Of a stretch of 64,000 nucleotides of DNA, positions 55,358 through 63,891 are shown one piece after another (position 1 is the stretch's first letter; every line of letters begins with the position of its first letter). The notes below the pieces were generated by a model. The model was given only the letters and a program-made list of their open reading frames with translations. It was not told the origin of the DNA and did no database searches. Both the position numbers and the translations under genes were made by a program. The stretch lies in the NCBI RefSeq assembly GCF_002531825.1, contig NZ_NWSX01000025.1:19407-83406 (forward strand). Reading direction: 5' to 3'. The stretch comes from Rhizobium sp. J15 (GTDB lineage: Bacteria > Pseudomonadota > Alphaproteobacteria > Rhizobiales > Rhizobiaceae).

Positions 55358-55461
55358 AAAGCATGTCGCGCAAAAGTGTGCAGCGGTTTGCTGCAACGAC
55401 ATGCGTTCAAACAAGAAGCTAAAGCGCAAGGAGCGAATCTGAAAGATCGCGACACGCTTTA
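55358..55461. repeat. Dispersed rhizobial palindromic repeat, second type
   Basis: The element of about 100 bases starts TTAAAGCATGTCGCGCAAAA, has an internal palindrome around GCATGTCG...CGACATGC, and ends GATCGCGACACGCTTTAG. I recognise the type from other rhizobial intergenic regions. It differs from the copies at 28310 and 46157 but has the same general two-palindrome plan. Confidence 0.7.
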
Positions 55462-55480
55462 GGATAACGAAAACACCAAA

Positions 55481-55519
55481 AGCCATGTATGACGGACAGT
55501 GCGCCCATCATACATGGCT
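55481..55519 (-). terminator. Terminator of the fliJ-like gene
   Basis: AGCCATGTATGA (55481-55492) pairs perfectly with TCATACATGGCT (55508-55519). On the minus strand the stem is followed by TTTGGTGTTTT. It lies 45 bases after the end of the fliJ-like gene. Confidence 0.8.
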
Positions 55520-55564
55520 TCTCTCTGGCGATCCCAGGCGCCGAAGCCGGCGCCCGTCCTTCTG

Positions 55565-55915
55565 TTAGGCCCTTGCCCGGGCGCTGACGTCACGCTCTTC
55601 CAGCGCCGCCGCCCTTGCATATTCCGCCTGCATCTCCTCGAGCGCCAATTCCAGCGCCTCTTCCTGCATCTTCAGTTCCTTGATCGAAACCTGCAGGTTG
55701 TCGGCCCGCTGACGCGCAGCCTTGGCGAAGGTCGGATAAGCAAAGTGATTCGGGTCTGATATACCGGACTTCTTTTCCTCGACGACGATCTGGCTCTCCA
55801 GATCCTTCGTCATCCGTTCGAATTCGGACATCATCATCTGCAATTGCTGCAATTGACGTCGTTTTTCGTTCACCTGAAACTCTTTCAGGCGAACGAGACT
55901 TTCTCGCGACTTCAT
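55565..55915 (-). CDS. fliJ: FliJ-like flagellar export protein
   Basis: The 116-residue protein is nearly all alpha-helical coiled coil (SRESLVRLKEFQVNEKRRQLQQLQ and later heptads). Its size and charge pattern fit FliJ, the soluble export chaperone of the flagellar type III ATPase. Homologues beside ctrA in rhizobia carry this name. The second ATG (55915) has GGGAG at proper spacing and is preferred over the one at 55921. It is divergent from ctrA and may be controlled by the CtrA circuit. Confidence 0.75.
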   Translation of the reverse strand: MKSRESLVRLKEFQVNEKRRQLQQLQMMMSEFERMTKDLESQIVVEEKKSGISDPNHFAYPTFAKAARQRADNLQVSIKELKMQEEALELALEEMQAEYARAAALEERDVSARARA

Positions 55916-56120
55916 ACGCATTACTCCCGTGATGCGAGACCCCGGCTCAACTTGAAACCGCCCTGCGCGCCGCTTTGACACGGTTTGCCGAAAAATTTCC
56001 TGCGATATTAACAAAAACCTACCGCTGGTAACCTTTCGTTTACGGGCATCGTTAATGATAGAGCGGATGATTTAAGGCTCGGTAAATGCCGCGGCATGAA
56101 GTTCGAACCTTTTCATTGGC

Positions 56121-56185
56121 GAGTCGGATGAATCACTTAGCGCCATTTCCTAATGTTAAAGTTTAGGAATGCCTTTTTGAGATTC
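56121..56185. promoter_or_regulatory. Three GANTC (CcrM) sites upstream of ctrA
   Basis: GAGTC at 56121, GAATC at 56130 and GATTC at 56181 lie within 65 bases of the region between fliJ-like and ctrA. GANTC is the site methylated by CcrM in alphaproteobacteria; one is expected about every 256 bases by chance. In Caulobacter a GANTC site in the ctrA promoter couples its expression to replication. Confidence 0.65.
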
Positions 56186-56351
56186 CTATTGGAAAACAGA
56201 GAAATGGAAAAATTATTTAATAAATTCGATACTCCTTGCCAGAGTGAATTAGAATTTGTTAACCATTTCGTGGCAGCTTCCAAATCACGTAGCTTGTTCG
56301 GTAGCGTGTAGGGGGCCAGACCACCTTTCGGCGGCGGTAAAGGGGATAATT

Positions 56352-57053
56352 ATGCGGGTACTACTCATCGAGGATGACAGCGCTACGGCGCAGAGCATCG
56401 AACTGATGCTCAAATCTGAAAGTTTCAATGTTTACACCACCGATCTCGGTGAAGAAGGCGTCGATCTGGGCAAGCTGTATGATTACGATATCATCCTTCT
56501 CGATCTGAACCTGCCCGACATGTCCGGATATGAAGTGCTCCGCACTCTCCGGCTGTCCAAGGTCAAGACACCCATTCTCATTCTGTCGGGCATGGCAGGC
56601 ATCGAAGACAAGGTTCGCGGCCTCGGCTTTGGCGCCGACGACTACATGACCAAGCCGTTCCACAAGGACGAGCTGGTCGCCCGCATCCACGCGATCGTCC
56701 GCCGCTCCAAGGGCCACGCCCAGTCGGTCATCATGACCGGCGAGCTCATCGTCAACCTCGACGCCAAGACCGTCGAAGTCGGCGGCCAGCGCGTCCACCT
56801 GACGGGCAAGGAATATCAGATGCTGGAGCTGCTTTCGCTCCGCAAGGGCACCACCCTCACCAAGGAAATGTTCCTGAACCACCTTTACGGCGGCATGGAC
56901 GAGCCGGAACTGAAGATCATCGACGTCTTCATCTGCAAGCTGCGCAAGAAGCTCGCCAACGCCGCCGGCGGCGCCAACTACATCGAGACGGTCTGGGGCC
57001 GCGGTTATGTTCTTCGCGAGCCGGATGGCACCGAATACGCTGAAACCGCTTGA
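56352..57053 (+). CDS. ctrA: Cell-cycle response regulator CtrA
   Basis: The 233-residue OmpR-type regulator has a receiver (residues 1-118) with acid pocket EDD at 7-9, phospho-Asp51 in LLDLNLPDMSGYE and Lys in YMTKPFHKDEL (about 104), plus a winged-helix DNA-binding domain (about 125-225) ending in YIETVWGRGYVLRE. CtrA is the essential alphaproteobacterial regulator of cell cycle, division and motility. The start at ATG 56352 has AGGGGA upstream. The C-terminal degron-like AETA ends in small residues, as expected for a ClpXP substrate. Confidence 0.98.
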   Translation: MRVLLIEDDSATAQSIELMLKSESFNVYTTDLGEEGVDLGKLYDYDIILLDLNLPDMSGYEVLRTLRLSKVKTPILILSGMAGIEDKVRGLGFGADDYMTKPFHKDELVARIHAIVRRSKGHAQSVIMTGELIVNLDAKTVEVGGQRVHLTGKEYQMLELLSLRKGTTLTKEMFLNHLYGGMDEPELKIIDVFICKLRKKLANAAGGANYIETVWGRGYVLREPDGTEYAETA

Positions 57054-57083
57054 TTTTCCGATCCCCCTTATCGGATGACGAAG

Positions 57084-57104
57084 ATCCCGCCCTTCCGGCG
57101 GGAT
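57084..57104 (+). terminator. Terminator of ctrA
   Basis: ATCCCGCC (57084-57091) pairs with GGCGGGAT (57097-57104) and is followed by TTTTCGTTTTT. It is a typical rho-independent terminator. Confidence 0.92.
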
Positions 57105-57258
57105 TTTTCGTTTTTGGCTGGCGATAAGATGAGATGGTCTGAGGTCTGACCGTCCTTCATCTCGCTGAAAGAGGCAGAGCCGCGGCGTCAGCCGAACGCG
57201 CCCGCGCTTTTCGGCATCAAGTTACAGAGATGGATGATGTTGCGGAATGCGCCAGCCG

Positions 57259-57621
57259 TCAGGCGGCGATGGCGCGGTTTCCGAAAACGGCGGTCAGGAT
57301 CTTGCGATCGAACGGCTTCAGCAGGAAGTCGGTGGCGCCGGCGCGTTTACCCGCCATCAGCTTCTTCAGATCGGCCTCGATGACGCAGTAATAGATCTTC
57401 ACCTCTTTGCCGCCGTCCATGGCGCGGATGGCGGCAATGAGATCGAGCGCCCCTTCCATGCCGGAATCGACGATCAGATATTCCGGCAGCTCCGTCTGGC
57501 AGCGCTGCAGCGCCTCGGCGGCATTGGAGGCCTCGCTGACGAGAAAGTCGAGTTCGGAGAGAATGCGCTTGCCGACCTTGCGGACGATGTCCGAATTATC
57601 GGTGATCATGAACCTTTGCAT
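57259..57621 (-). CDS. Single-domain response regulator with altered receiver pocket
   Basis: The 120-residue protein is a lone receiver domain. It keeps the likely phospho-Asp52 (LIVDSGME) and the conserved Lys102 (LLKPFD). The first acidic pair is reduced to TDN near residue 8, and the Thr/Ser switch is a Cys at about 79 (YYCV). Its position directly upstream of chpT on the same strand side suggests a part in the CtrA phosphorelay, but it does not look like a close copy of CpdR. It may be phosphorylated weakly or act through protein binding. Confidence 0.8.
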   Translation of the reverse strand: MQRFMITDNSDIVRKVGKRILSELDFLVSEASNAAEALQRCQTELPEYLIVDSGMEGALDLIAAIRAMDGGKEVKIYYCVIEADLKKLMAGKRAGATDFLLKPFDRKILTAVFGNRAIAA

Positions 57622-57741
57622 GGCCGCTCCTTTTCCCCCGCATTCGTCGCAGCGAGGGGCCTCTTACAACCTTAGAGAATAGGTCCATCAGGCTAAGGAA
57701 TCGTTACCGGACGCGCGTAGCGACCCCTCCCCGCACCGAAT

Positions 57742-58389
57742 TCAGGCAGTGGCAACCACTGCGGTGAACACCAGTTCATCGGGGCTTGCGCTGTGATCGA
57801 GCGTCATTCCGCACTCCTCGGCCAGAAGCACCGCGTAGTAAGGCTGGATCGAATGGGCGTCGATCGCCTCCTCGATCGTGCCGGTCGAGATCTCGACGAA
57901 CTTCGGCGGCAAACGCATCAGCTTGCCCTTCGCCGTCAGTTTGAACTTGGCGTCGAATTCGGGATTTTCGAGCGTCACCTCCAGCACGCCGCCGCGCGGA
58001 ATGGAGGAATAGGCGACGAGGAAGAGGTTGAGCAGCAGCTTGACGCGGTTCTTGGCGACGATGGCGCGCGGCCCGTTCCAGATCACCTCGGTCTTCTTTT
58101 CGGCAAGCGCGAAATCCTTCGCCGCCCGCTCGGCTTCGCCGGTATCGATGGAGGCGCCGACGGAGCCGGACGCGCCGAAGGCAAGGCGGGCGAATTTCAG
58201 GCGGACGGAAGCGTTGAGCGCGCTCGTGCGGATCAGGTCCATGGCATCGGAATCGGCGCCGCCCTCATCCAGCAGTTCCAGGCCGTTGTTGATCGCGCCG
58301 ACGGGCGAGATGACGTCGTGGCAAACGCGGCTGCAGAGAAGCGCGGCCAGATCCGGGCCGGACAGGGTAAGATTGGGGTTCTTGGACAT
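57742..58389 (-). CDS. chpT: Histidine phosphotransferase ChpT
   Basis: The 215-residue protein resembles a histidine kinase dimer but has lost ATP-binding motifs. The phosphoacceptor His24 lies in SRVCHDVISPVGAINNGLELL (core CHDVISPVGAINNG). The C-terminal half is a degenerate ATPase-like fold. ChpT passes phosphate from CckA to CtrA and CpdR. Two adjacent ATG codons are possible starts (58389 and 58392) after AGGAG. It lies 0.7 kb from ctrA. Confidence 0.93.
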   Translation of the reverse strand: MSKNPNLTLSGPDLAALLCSRVCHDVISPVGAINNGLELLDEGGADSDAMDLIRTSALNASVRLKFARLAFGASGSVGASIDTGEAERAAKDFALAEKKTEVIWNGPRAIVAKNRVKLLLNLFLVAYSSIPRGGVLEVTLENPEFDAKFKLTAKGKLMRLPPKFVEISTGTIEEAIDAHSIQPYYAVLLAEECGMTLDHSASPDELVFTAVVATA

Positions 58390-58583
58390 CATCGTCTCCT
58401 GAGGGGCGGCAAGTTCATCGCGCCCGGAATTATGCTTCATCGAAATTGCGCGAAGTTTGCGATCGTATTCGGTGCCATAATGACACCATATTTGGTAAAC
58501 CGATTGTTAAGATCATCGGCGCAAAATGCATCAATCGCCGCGAGCGCTTGCCGCTCACAGCCAAACGACGAACGGATGACACC

Positions 58584-59171
58584 ATGCGCCATCGATTCCC
58601 GCGCCGATTCATCGGCTTCTGCAGGCTGCTTTCGGCCATCGTCTTCTCCACCTGGATGATTGCCGGGCCGGCCGCCGCTCAGGACAACAGCAAATACACG
58701 ATGCAGGAAATCGTCGATACCGGCCACTCCTTCTTTGGCTCAGCCAGCGGCGGACTGGCTAAAGTCGTCGAAAGCGCCTTCCAGAAATACGGTCTGCCGA
58801 ACGGCTATATCCTCGGACAGGAAGGCGGCGGCGCCTTCATCGCCGGTCTCACTTATGGCGAAGGCCAGCTGAACACCAAGAATGCCGGCGAACATCCGCT
58901 CTACTGGCAGGGCCCTTCCCTCGGCATAGATTACGGCGGCCAGGGCTCCCGCGTGATGATGCTGGTCTACGACCTGCCCACCGTCAATGGCATCTATGCG
59001 CGCTTCGGCGGCGTCAGCGGCTCGGCCTATGTGATCGCCGGCTTCGGCATGACCGTGCTGAAAAACAACGACGTGCTCGTCGTGCCGATCCGCACCGGCG
59101 TCGGCGCCCGCCTCGGCGTCAATGTCGGCTATCTCAAGATCACCAGCGCACCGACCTGGAACCCCTTCTGA
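58584..59171 (+). CDS. eipA: EipA-type envelope protein (DUF1134)
   Basis: The 195-residue protein has a signal peptide (residues 1-34, ending PAAAQ). The DUF1134 domain contains VDTGHSFFGSASGGLAKVVE (core GHSFFGSASGGLA), FQKYGLPNGYILGQEGGGAF and a beta-rich C-terminal part. In Brucella and Caulobacter this family (EipA) is a periplasmic protein required for envelope integrity; it is widely conserved in the class. It stands next to the cell-cycle cluster. Confidence 0.9.
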   Translation: MRHRFPRRFIGFCRLLSAIVFSTWMIAGPAAAQDNSKYTMQEIVDTGHSFFGSASGGLAKVVESAFQKYGLPNGYILGQEGGGAFIAGLTYGEGQLNTKNAGEHPLYWQGPSLGIDYGGQGSRVMMLVYDLPTVNGIYARFGGVSGSAYVIAGFGMTVLKNNDVLVVPIRTGVGARLGVNVGYLKITSAPTWNPF

Positions 59172-59287
59172 ACCGGCGAAACCGCAGCAAATGGCCGCCG
59201 TTCGCATCGGCGGCCTTGCGATATCTGCCATGCATGCTTAATCATCACGGTTGACCCTGTATTAACCTTCGAATCGATGGCCGCGCC

Positions 59288-60448
59288 GTGATCGAATATG
59301 CTCTGTTGTTCGGATTGGGCTTCCTGACCGCGGCCTTCCTCGTTTTTCTGGTTTCGCCCGCCGTCCATCGCCGCATCGTCTGGTACACCGAGAACCGGCT
59401 GAAGGCGACGATGCCGCTGAGCCCGCAGGAAGTGCGCGCCCAGAAGGATATGGTGCGCGCGCTCTATGCCGCCGAGAATGCCCGCACCGCCCAGGACCTT
59501 CTGCGCGAGCGCGAAAAATCCCTGTCGTTCCAGCTGCGCCACGACGCGCTTGCCGTCGATGCCGGAAGGCTTGCCGCCGAGATCAGCGAGTTGCAGGCGC
59601 AGATCGGCGAGATGCATGTCGAGGCGGCCGAGCAGCGCTCGCATCTGCGCAAGGACGAGAATTATATCAGCCAATTGAAGACCAACCTGCATATCGCCGA
59701 GCAATCCGTTGCCAATAAGGAGAGCGAGTTGGCGACGATGCGCACGCGGCTGAGCAAGCTCGGCGAACAGGCTGACGGGCTGAGGATCGACCTGGCGGCA
59801 CGCGACACCGAGGCGGAAAGCTTGAAATTCCGCACCAACGCGCTGCGCGACGAACGCGACACGCTGCGCCAGGACGTCACCTTGCTGCAGAAGCGGGCAA
59901 AGGATGCCGAGCAGAAACTGACGCAGCAGCAGCATATGGTGATCCGCCTGGAGGACAAGGCCGCGCGCGAAAGCGCTTCCGCCGCCGAGAAGGAAACACA
60001 GCTCGCCCGCCGCCAACAGGAGATCGCCAAGTTGAAGGATCAGTTGAAGGCCGCCAATGCCGAGATCCGCAAGATCAACCGGGTGCTGCGCGATGCCGGC
60101 CTTGCCAAGATGGCGGCCGAACTGCCGGTGGAAATAACCGCCGAAGATGCAGCCGAATCCGCATTCGACACCGCCGCCATCGCCGCTGAGATGGGTGAGG
60201 ATGTCCGCACGCGCAGTGCTGCCCTTGCCGAGCGCCTGCAGAAGGCAAAGACCGTGACCGGACGCGATGGCGCGATCCGCGAGGAGATCGCCTCGATCGC
60301 CGCCAACATGGTGGCGCTCACCGCGCTCAACGAAGGCCCTTCTTCGCCGATCCGAACGCTGCTGCCGGATGCCGGCAACACGGACCCGAACGACCGCGTC
60401 AGCCTTGCCGACAGGGCGGCCGCCATCATCGCCAATCCGGTGCGATAA
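59288..60448 (+). CDS. Membrane-anchored coiled-coil protein
   Basis: The 386-residue protein starts at GTG with a membrane helix (residues 3-25), then a short basic cytoplasmic link (HRRIVWYTENRLKATMPL core RRIVWYTENRLKATMP), and a long coiled coil (about 60-270) with regular heptads rich in Glu, Leu, Lys and Gln. The Ala-rich C terminus has no known fold. It is conserved among rhizobia to my knowledge but without function. A structural role in envelope or division would fit its shape. The ATG at 59277 is followed by a stop after four codons, so the GTG is needed. Confidence 0.75.
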   Translation: MIEYALLFGLGFLTAAFLVFLVSPAVHRRIVWYTENRLKATMPLSPQEVRAQKDMVRALYAAENARTAQDLLREREKSLSFQLRHDALAVDAGRLAAEISELQAQIGEMHVEAAEQRSHLRKDENYISQLKTNLHIAEQSVANKESELATMRTRLSKLGEQADGLRIDLAARDTEAESLKFRTNALRDERDTLRQDVTLLQKRAKDAEQKLTQQQHMVIRLEDKAARESASAAEKETQLARRQQEIAKLKDQLKAANAEIRKINRVLRDAGLAKMAAELPVEITAEDAAESAFDTAAIAAEMGEDVRTRSAALAERLQKAKTVTGRDGAIREEIASIAANMVALTALNEGPSSPIRTLLPDAGNTDPNDRVSLADRAAAIIANPVR

Positions 60449-60451
60449 GCT

Positions 60452-61276
60452 TCAGATCCGTCCCATGGCCGAGGCCATGGAAAACAGCGCGATCCCTGTC
60501 GCCGTCGCGGCGTTGAGGCTGTCGAGTTCGTCCGATTGCGGGATGCGTGCGCTCTGAAAGCGCGCGAGCAGCTCTTCCGGCAAGCCTTCCCCTTCCGTGC
60601 CGATGACCAGCGCCATACGCGCCGAGGCAGGAATCGCGCGGATGTCGGTCTGCCCGTGAGGCGAAAGCGTCCAGATGGCAAAGCCCCGCTCGGCAAGTGC
60701 TAGAAGCACATCCAGCGCCTTGCCGCCGCGCCGGTGCGGGACGCTCAGCACCGAACCGACCGAGACGCGCAGCGCCTTGCGATAAAGCGGATCGCAGGAG
60801 GTTTCGTCGAGCAGAATTGCATCCGCCCGGAAGGCGGCCGCATTGCGGAACATCGAACCGGCATTGTCGTGATTGGAGATGCCGCAGCCGACGAGCACCA
60901 GCGCCCGTTCCGGCAATGCCTCGAGAAGGGCAGCCTCGCCGCGGTCCTCTCGCCGCCCGAGGGCGAGAACCCCGCGATGCAGGTGAAAGCCGACGACGCC
61001 GTCGAGCACATCCGCCTCCGCGACATAGACCGGCACATCGGCCGGAAACCGCTCCAGGATGGGCTGCACGCCCCCGACGCGGTTGCTGAGCAGCAGGATC
61101 TTCTCGGCCGAGAAGCCGCGGCCGGCCGCGTGCGCCTCGGCGAGCATGCGCAGCACGACAGTGCCTTCGGCGATGAAACGGTTCTCCCGGCCCGTCAGGT
61201 CACGTTCGCGGATATCGCGGAATTCGGCGATGCGCGGGTCGGCGGCGCTGTCGATGACGATCGGGTCGGCCGCCAT
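60452..61276 (-). CDS. SpoU/TrmH-family RNA 2'-O-methyltransferase
   Basis: The 274-residue protein has an N-terminal substrate-binding domain (RENRFIAEGTVVLRML, about residue 30) and a SPOUT methyltransferase domain with GISNHDNAGSMFRNAAAF (core NHDNAGSMFRNAAAF, about 128), VIGTEGEGLPEEL and IPQSDELDSLNAATATGIALF (core DELDSLNAATATGIALF) near the C terminus. These form the deep knot that binds AdoMet. The target, tRNA or rRNA ribose, is not decidable. The start at 61276 (ATG) gives a full N terminus. Confidence 0.92.
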   Translation of the reverse strand: MAADPIVIDSAADPRIAEFRDIRERDLTGRENRFIAEGTVVLRMLAEAHAAGRGFSAEKILLLSNRVGGVQPILERFPADVPVYVAEADVLDGVVGFHLHRGVLALGRREDRGEAALLEALPERALVLVGCGISNHDNAGSMFRNAAAFRADAILLDETSCDPLYRKALRVSVGSVLSVPHRRGGKALDVLLALAERGFAIWTLSPHGQTDIRAIPASARMALVIGTEGEGLPEELLARFQSARIPQSDELDSLNAATATGIALFSMASAMGRI

Positions 61277-61283
61277 GCCAGCC

Positions 61284-61670
61284 TCAATTGCCAGCGACGG
61301 TGACGTCGGCGACGGTGCGGCCGGTCCTGAGATCGAGCACCAGCGCCTTTCTCTTGCCCTCGACGGTTTCGCCGTAGAACAGGATCTGCCCTGCCGAAAA
61401 CGAAGTGGACTGCACCTTGAAGCCGAGCGGCAGGGAGACGGTCGCCGCAAGCGGCGCGTCCGAAGGCACGCCGGAGGCGCTGACGGCCGAGGCCGGCTCC
61501 TTCGGTTCGCTGCGCGTCACCTTGTAGACAACGGCACCGAAGACCGCCATAAGGCTCACGAACATGATGGCGCCGGAAACGATCTGCAGGCGGACCATCT
61601 TGCGCCGGACACTTTCCATCGCCGGATCAAGGGGCTTCTCTTCCTGGTCGTCTGGCTCGATTGCTGTCAT
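61284..61670 (-). CDS. Small single-helix membrane protein (DUF6476-like)
   Basis: The 128-residue protein has a charged N terminus, one membrane helix (about residues 32-52), and a small periplasmic domain (about 75-128) with strands typical of a beta sandwich. No catalytic motifs are visible. It lies seven bases upstream of the RNA methyltransferase gene on the same strand and is divergent from the pseudouridine synthase gene. Function unknown. Confidence 0.65.
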   Translation of the reverse strand: MTAIEPDDQEEKPLDPAMESVRRKMVRLQIVSGAIMFVSLMAVFGAVVYKVTRSEPKEPASAVSASGVPSDAPLAATVSLPLGFKVQSTSFSAGQILFYGETVEGKRKALVLDLRTGRTVADVTVAGN

Positions 61671-61711
61671 CTGTGCGTTCCGTTCTAAAAATACGTCGGA
61701 GAAGAAGCGTC

Positions 61712-62737
61712 TTGAGCGACCCCTTTAAACAAGCAGCCGGCATTAGAAAAGTCCTGACAGCCGATGAAACCGCCGAAGGCCGGCTCGATGCCTGGCTGAC
61801 GGCGCAGGTCGGCGAGGAGTTTTCCCGCAGCCGCATCAAGGCGCTCATCAAGGACGGCCAGGTTTCCATGCGCGGCCAGCCCGTCACCGATCCGCAGCGC
61901 AAGGTGCGCGCCGGCGACAGTTTCGAGATCACCCTGCCCGAGCCGGAGGATCCGACGCCGCAGGGCGAGAACATCCCGCTCGATATCCTATATGAGGACG
62001 AGGACCTCATCGTCATCTCCAAGCCCGCCGGCCTCGTCGTCCATCCCGCCGCGGGCAACTGGACGGGGACGCTGGTCAATGCCCTGATCCACCATTGCGG
62101 CGATACGCTTTCCGGCATCGGCGGCGTGCGCCGCCCCGGCATCGTCCACCGCCTCGACAAGGACACGACCGGCGTCATGGTCGTCGCCAAGAACGACATC
62201 GCCCACCGCCATCTCTCGCTTCAATTTGCCGACCACGGCCGCACCATGCCGCTGGAGCGGGCCTATCAGGCCGTCGTCTGGGGCCGGCCCCGCTCGCTGT
62301 CGGGCACGGTCGACGCACCGCTCGGCCGCGCCACCGGCGACCGCACCCGCCGCGCCGTCAAGCGCCCTGACAGTCACGACGCCGATGAGGCGATCACGCA
62401 TTATCAGGTGATCGAGCGCTTCCAGGAGAACCCGGATGCCTCCGCGCTCGCCTCGCTGGTCGAGTGCCACCTGGAAACCGGCCGCACGCATCAGATCCGC
62501 GTCCACATGGCCCATATCGGCCATCCGCTGCTCGGCGATACGGTTTACGGCGCTGGCTTCAAGACCAAGGCCAATGCCATGCCCGAAGAGGTCCGCAAGG
62601 TCGTCAAAGGTTTCGACCGTCAGGCCCTGCATGCCTTCATGCTGCAGTTCGAGCATCCCCGCACCGGCGAGGTCATGCATTTCGAGACGCCACTGCCGGA
62701 TGATATGGTCGGATTGATCGAGGCGCTGCGGGGATAA
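61712..62737 (+). CDS. RluA-family pseudouridine synthase
   Basis: The 341-residue protein has an S4 RNA-binding domain (about residues 20-80) and a catalytic domain with VHRLDKDTTGVMVVAK (catalytic Asp149) and a C-terminal RTHQIRVHMAHIGHPLLGD (core THQIRVHMAHIGHPLLGD). RluC/RluD-type enzymes isomerise uridines in 23S rRNA. It starts at the TTG at 61712 with GGAGAAG upstream. No ATG exists near the true N terminus. Confidence 0.92.
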   Translation: MSDPFKQAAGIRKVLTADETAEGRLDAWLTAQVGEEFSRSRIKALIKDGQVSMRGQPVTDPQRKVRAGDSFEITLPEPEDPTPQGENIPLDILYEDEDLIVISKPAGLVVHPAAGNWTGTLVNALIHHCGDTLSGIGGVRRPGIVHRLDKDTTGVMVVAKNDIAHRHLSLQFADHGRTMPLERAYQAVVWGRPRSLSGTVDAPLGRATGDRTRRAVKRPDSHDADEAITHYQVIERFQENPDASALASLVECHLETGRTHQIRVHMAHIGHPLLGDTVYGAGFKTKANAMPEEVRKVVKGFDRQALHAFMLQFEHPRTGEVMHFETPLPDDMVGLIEALRG

Positions 62738-62763
62738 AGGGCATTCCTCGAAGCTCCGCTTCA

Positions 62764-62785
62764 CCGCTCACACCTGCGTGAGCGG
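62764..62785. repeat. Small inverted repeat before the rpoH promoter
   Basis: CCGCTCAC (62764-62771) and GTGAGCGG (62778-62785) are perfect reverse complements with a 6-base spacer. It lies just after the pseudouridine synthase gene and immediately before the -35 region of the promoter call. It may be a terminator stem for the upstream gene, without a T tract, or an operator for rpoH. Confidence 0.55.
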
Positions 62786-62788
62786 CTC

Positions 62789-62817
62789 CTTGAACCGCGC
62801 TTTTGCCATACTTATCT
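62789..62817 (+). promoter_or_regulatory. Heat-shock-type (sigma-32) promoter of rpoH
   Basis: CTTG at 62789-62792, 18 bases, then CTTATCT at 62811-62817, a full match to the alphaproteobacterial RpoH pattern CTTG-N17/18-CYTATNT. It lies about 110 bases before the rpoH start, in the correct direction. Confidence 0.7.
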
Positions 62818-62927
62818 GTATATAGACTTAGTGCGGGCTTGGATAAAGCCGCACGTCCCGGTTTGCCTTTCTCGACGCGAGGGCGCGTTTCCATCGGGAA
62901 CCGGAATCTATATCAGGAGGGTGCACT

Positions 62928-63836
62928 ATGGCCCGAAATACCTTGCCGTCCATTACCGCCGGCGAAGCCGGTCTCAATCGTTATCTCGACGAAATCCGCA
63001 AGTTTCCCATGCTCGAACCGCAGCAGGAATACATGCTTGCGAAGCGCTATGCCGAACATGGCGACCGCGATGCCGCCCACAAGCTCGTCACCAGCCATCT
63101 TCGCCTCGTCGCGAAGATCGCAATGGGTTACCGCGGCTACGGCCTGCCGATCGGCGAAGTCGTCTCCGAGGGCAATGTCGGCCTGATGCAGGCCGTCAAG
63201 AAATTCGACGCGGAGCGCGGTTTCCGCCTCGCCACCTATGCCATGTGGTGGATCAAGGCCTCGATCCAGGAATATATCCTGCGGTCGTGGTCGCTGGTGA
63301 AGATGGGCACGACAGCCAACCAGAAGCGCCTGTTTTTCAACCTGCGCCGGCTGAAAGGCCGCATTCAGGCGATCGACGACGGCGATCTGAAGCCCGAGCA
63401 CGTCTCGGAAATCGCCACGAAGCTGAATGTGTCGGAGGAGGAGGTCATCTCGATGAACCGCCGCCTCTCCGGCGACGCTTCGCTGAACGCGCCGATCAAG
63501 GCGGCCGAAGGCGACAGCGGCCAGTGGCAGGATTGGCTGGTGGACGACCACGACAGCCAGGAAGACGTGCTGATCGAACAGGATGAGCTCGAAACCCGCA
63601 GGCGCATGCTGGCGAAAGCCATGAGCGTGCTGAACGAACGCGAACGCCGCATCTTCGAGGCCCGCCGCCTCGCCGAGGATCCGGTCACGCTGGAAGACCT
63701 TTCGGCGGAATTCGACATCAGCCGCGAACGCGTCCGCCAGATCGAGGTCCGCGCCTTCGAAAAGGTCCAGGACGCCGTCCGCAAGGAAGCCCTGGAACGC
63801 GCCAAGGCCGTCCGCGTGGTCGAAGCTACGGCCTGA
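62928..63836 (+). CDS. rpoH: RNA polymerase heat-shock sigma factor RpoH
   Basis: The 302-residue sigma factor has region 2 (HLRLVAKIAMGYRGYGLPIGEVVSEGNVGLMQAV core YGLPIGEVVSEGNVGLM, about 58-90) with the MWWIKASIQEYILRSWSLVK recombination-like stretch (core ATYAMWWIKASIQEYI). The RpoH box NQKRLFFNLRRLK (about 130) is diagnostic for sigma-32. Region 4 helix-turn-helix (LEDLSAEFDISRERVRQIE, about 262) follows. It directs heat-shock transcription. It probably corresponds to RpoH1 of rhizobia, which usually have two. Confidence 0.97.
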   Translation: MARNTLPSITAGEAGLNRYLDEIRKFPMLEPQQEYMLAKRYAEHGDRDAAHKLVTSHLRLVAKIAMGYRGYGLPIGEVVSEGNVGLMQAVKKFDAERGFRLATYAMWWIKASIQEYILRSWSLVKMGTTANQKRLFFNLRRLKGRIQAIDDGDLKPEHVSEIATKLNVSEEEVISMNRRLSGDASLNAPIKAAEGDSGQWQDWLVDDHDSQEDVLIEQDELETRRRMLAKAMSVLNERERRIFEARRLAEDPVTLEDLSAEFDISRERVRQIEVRAFEKVQDAVRKEALERAKAVRVVEATA

Positions 63837-63858
63837 TAGGGCTGAACTTAAGGATTGG

Positions 63859-63891
63859 AACGCCACCCCTCCGGCACGGACGGGTGGCGTT
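63859..63891 (+). terminator. Terminator of rpoH
   Basis: AACGCCACCC (63859-63868) pairs with GGGTGGCGTT (63882-63891), followed by TCTGTTTCT. The remaining bases to the window end contain no visible gene. Confidence 0.85.

Noticed and set aside
56149..56167. CtrA-box-like TTAA sequences upstream of ctrA
   Set aside because: TTAA and TTAG half sites occur but not with the N7 spacing of the consensus; AT-rich DNA makes chance matches likely.
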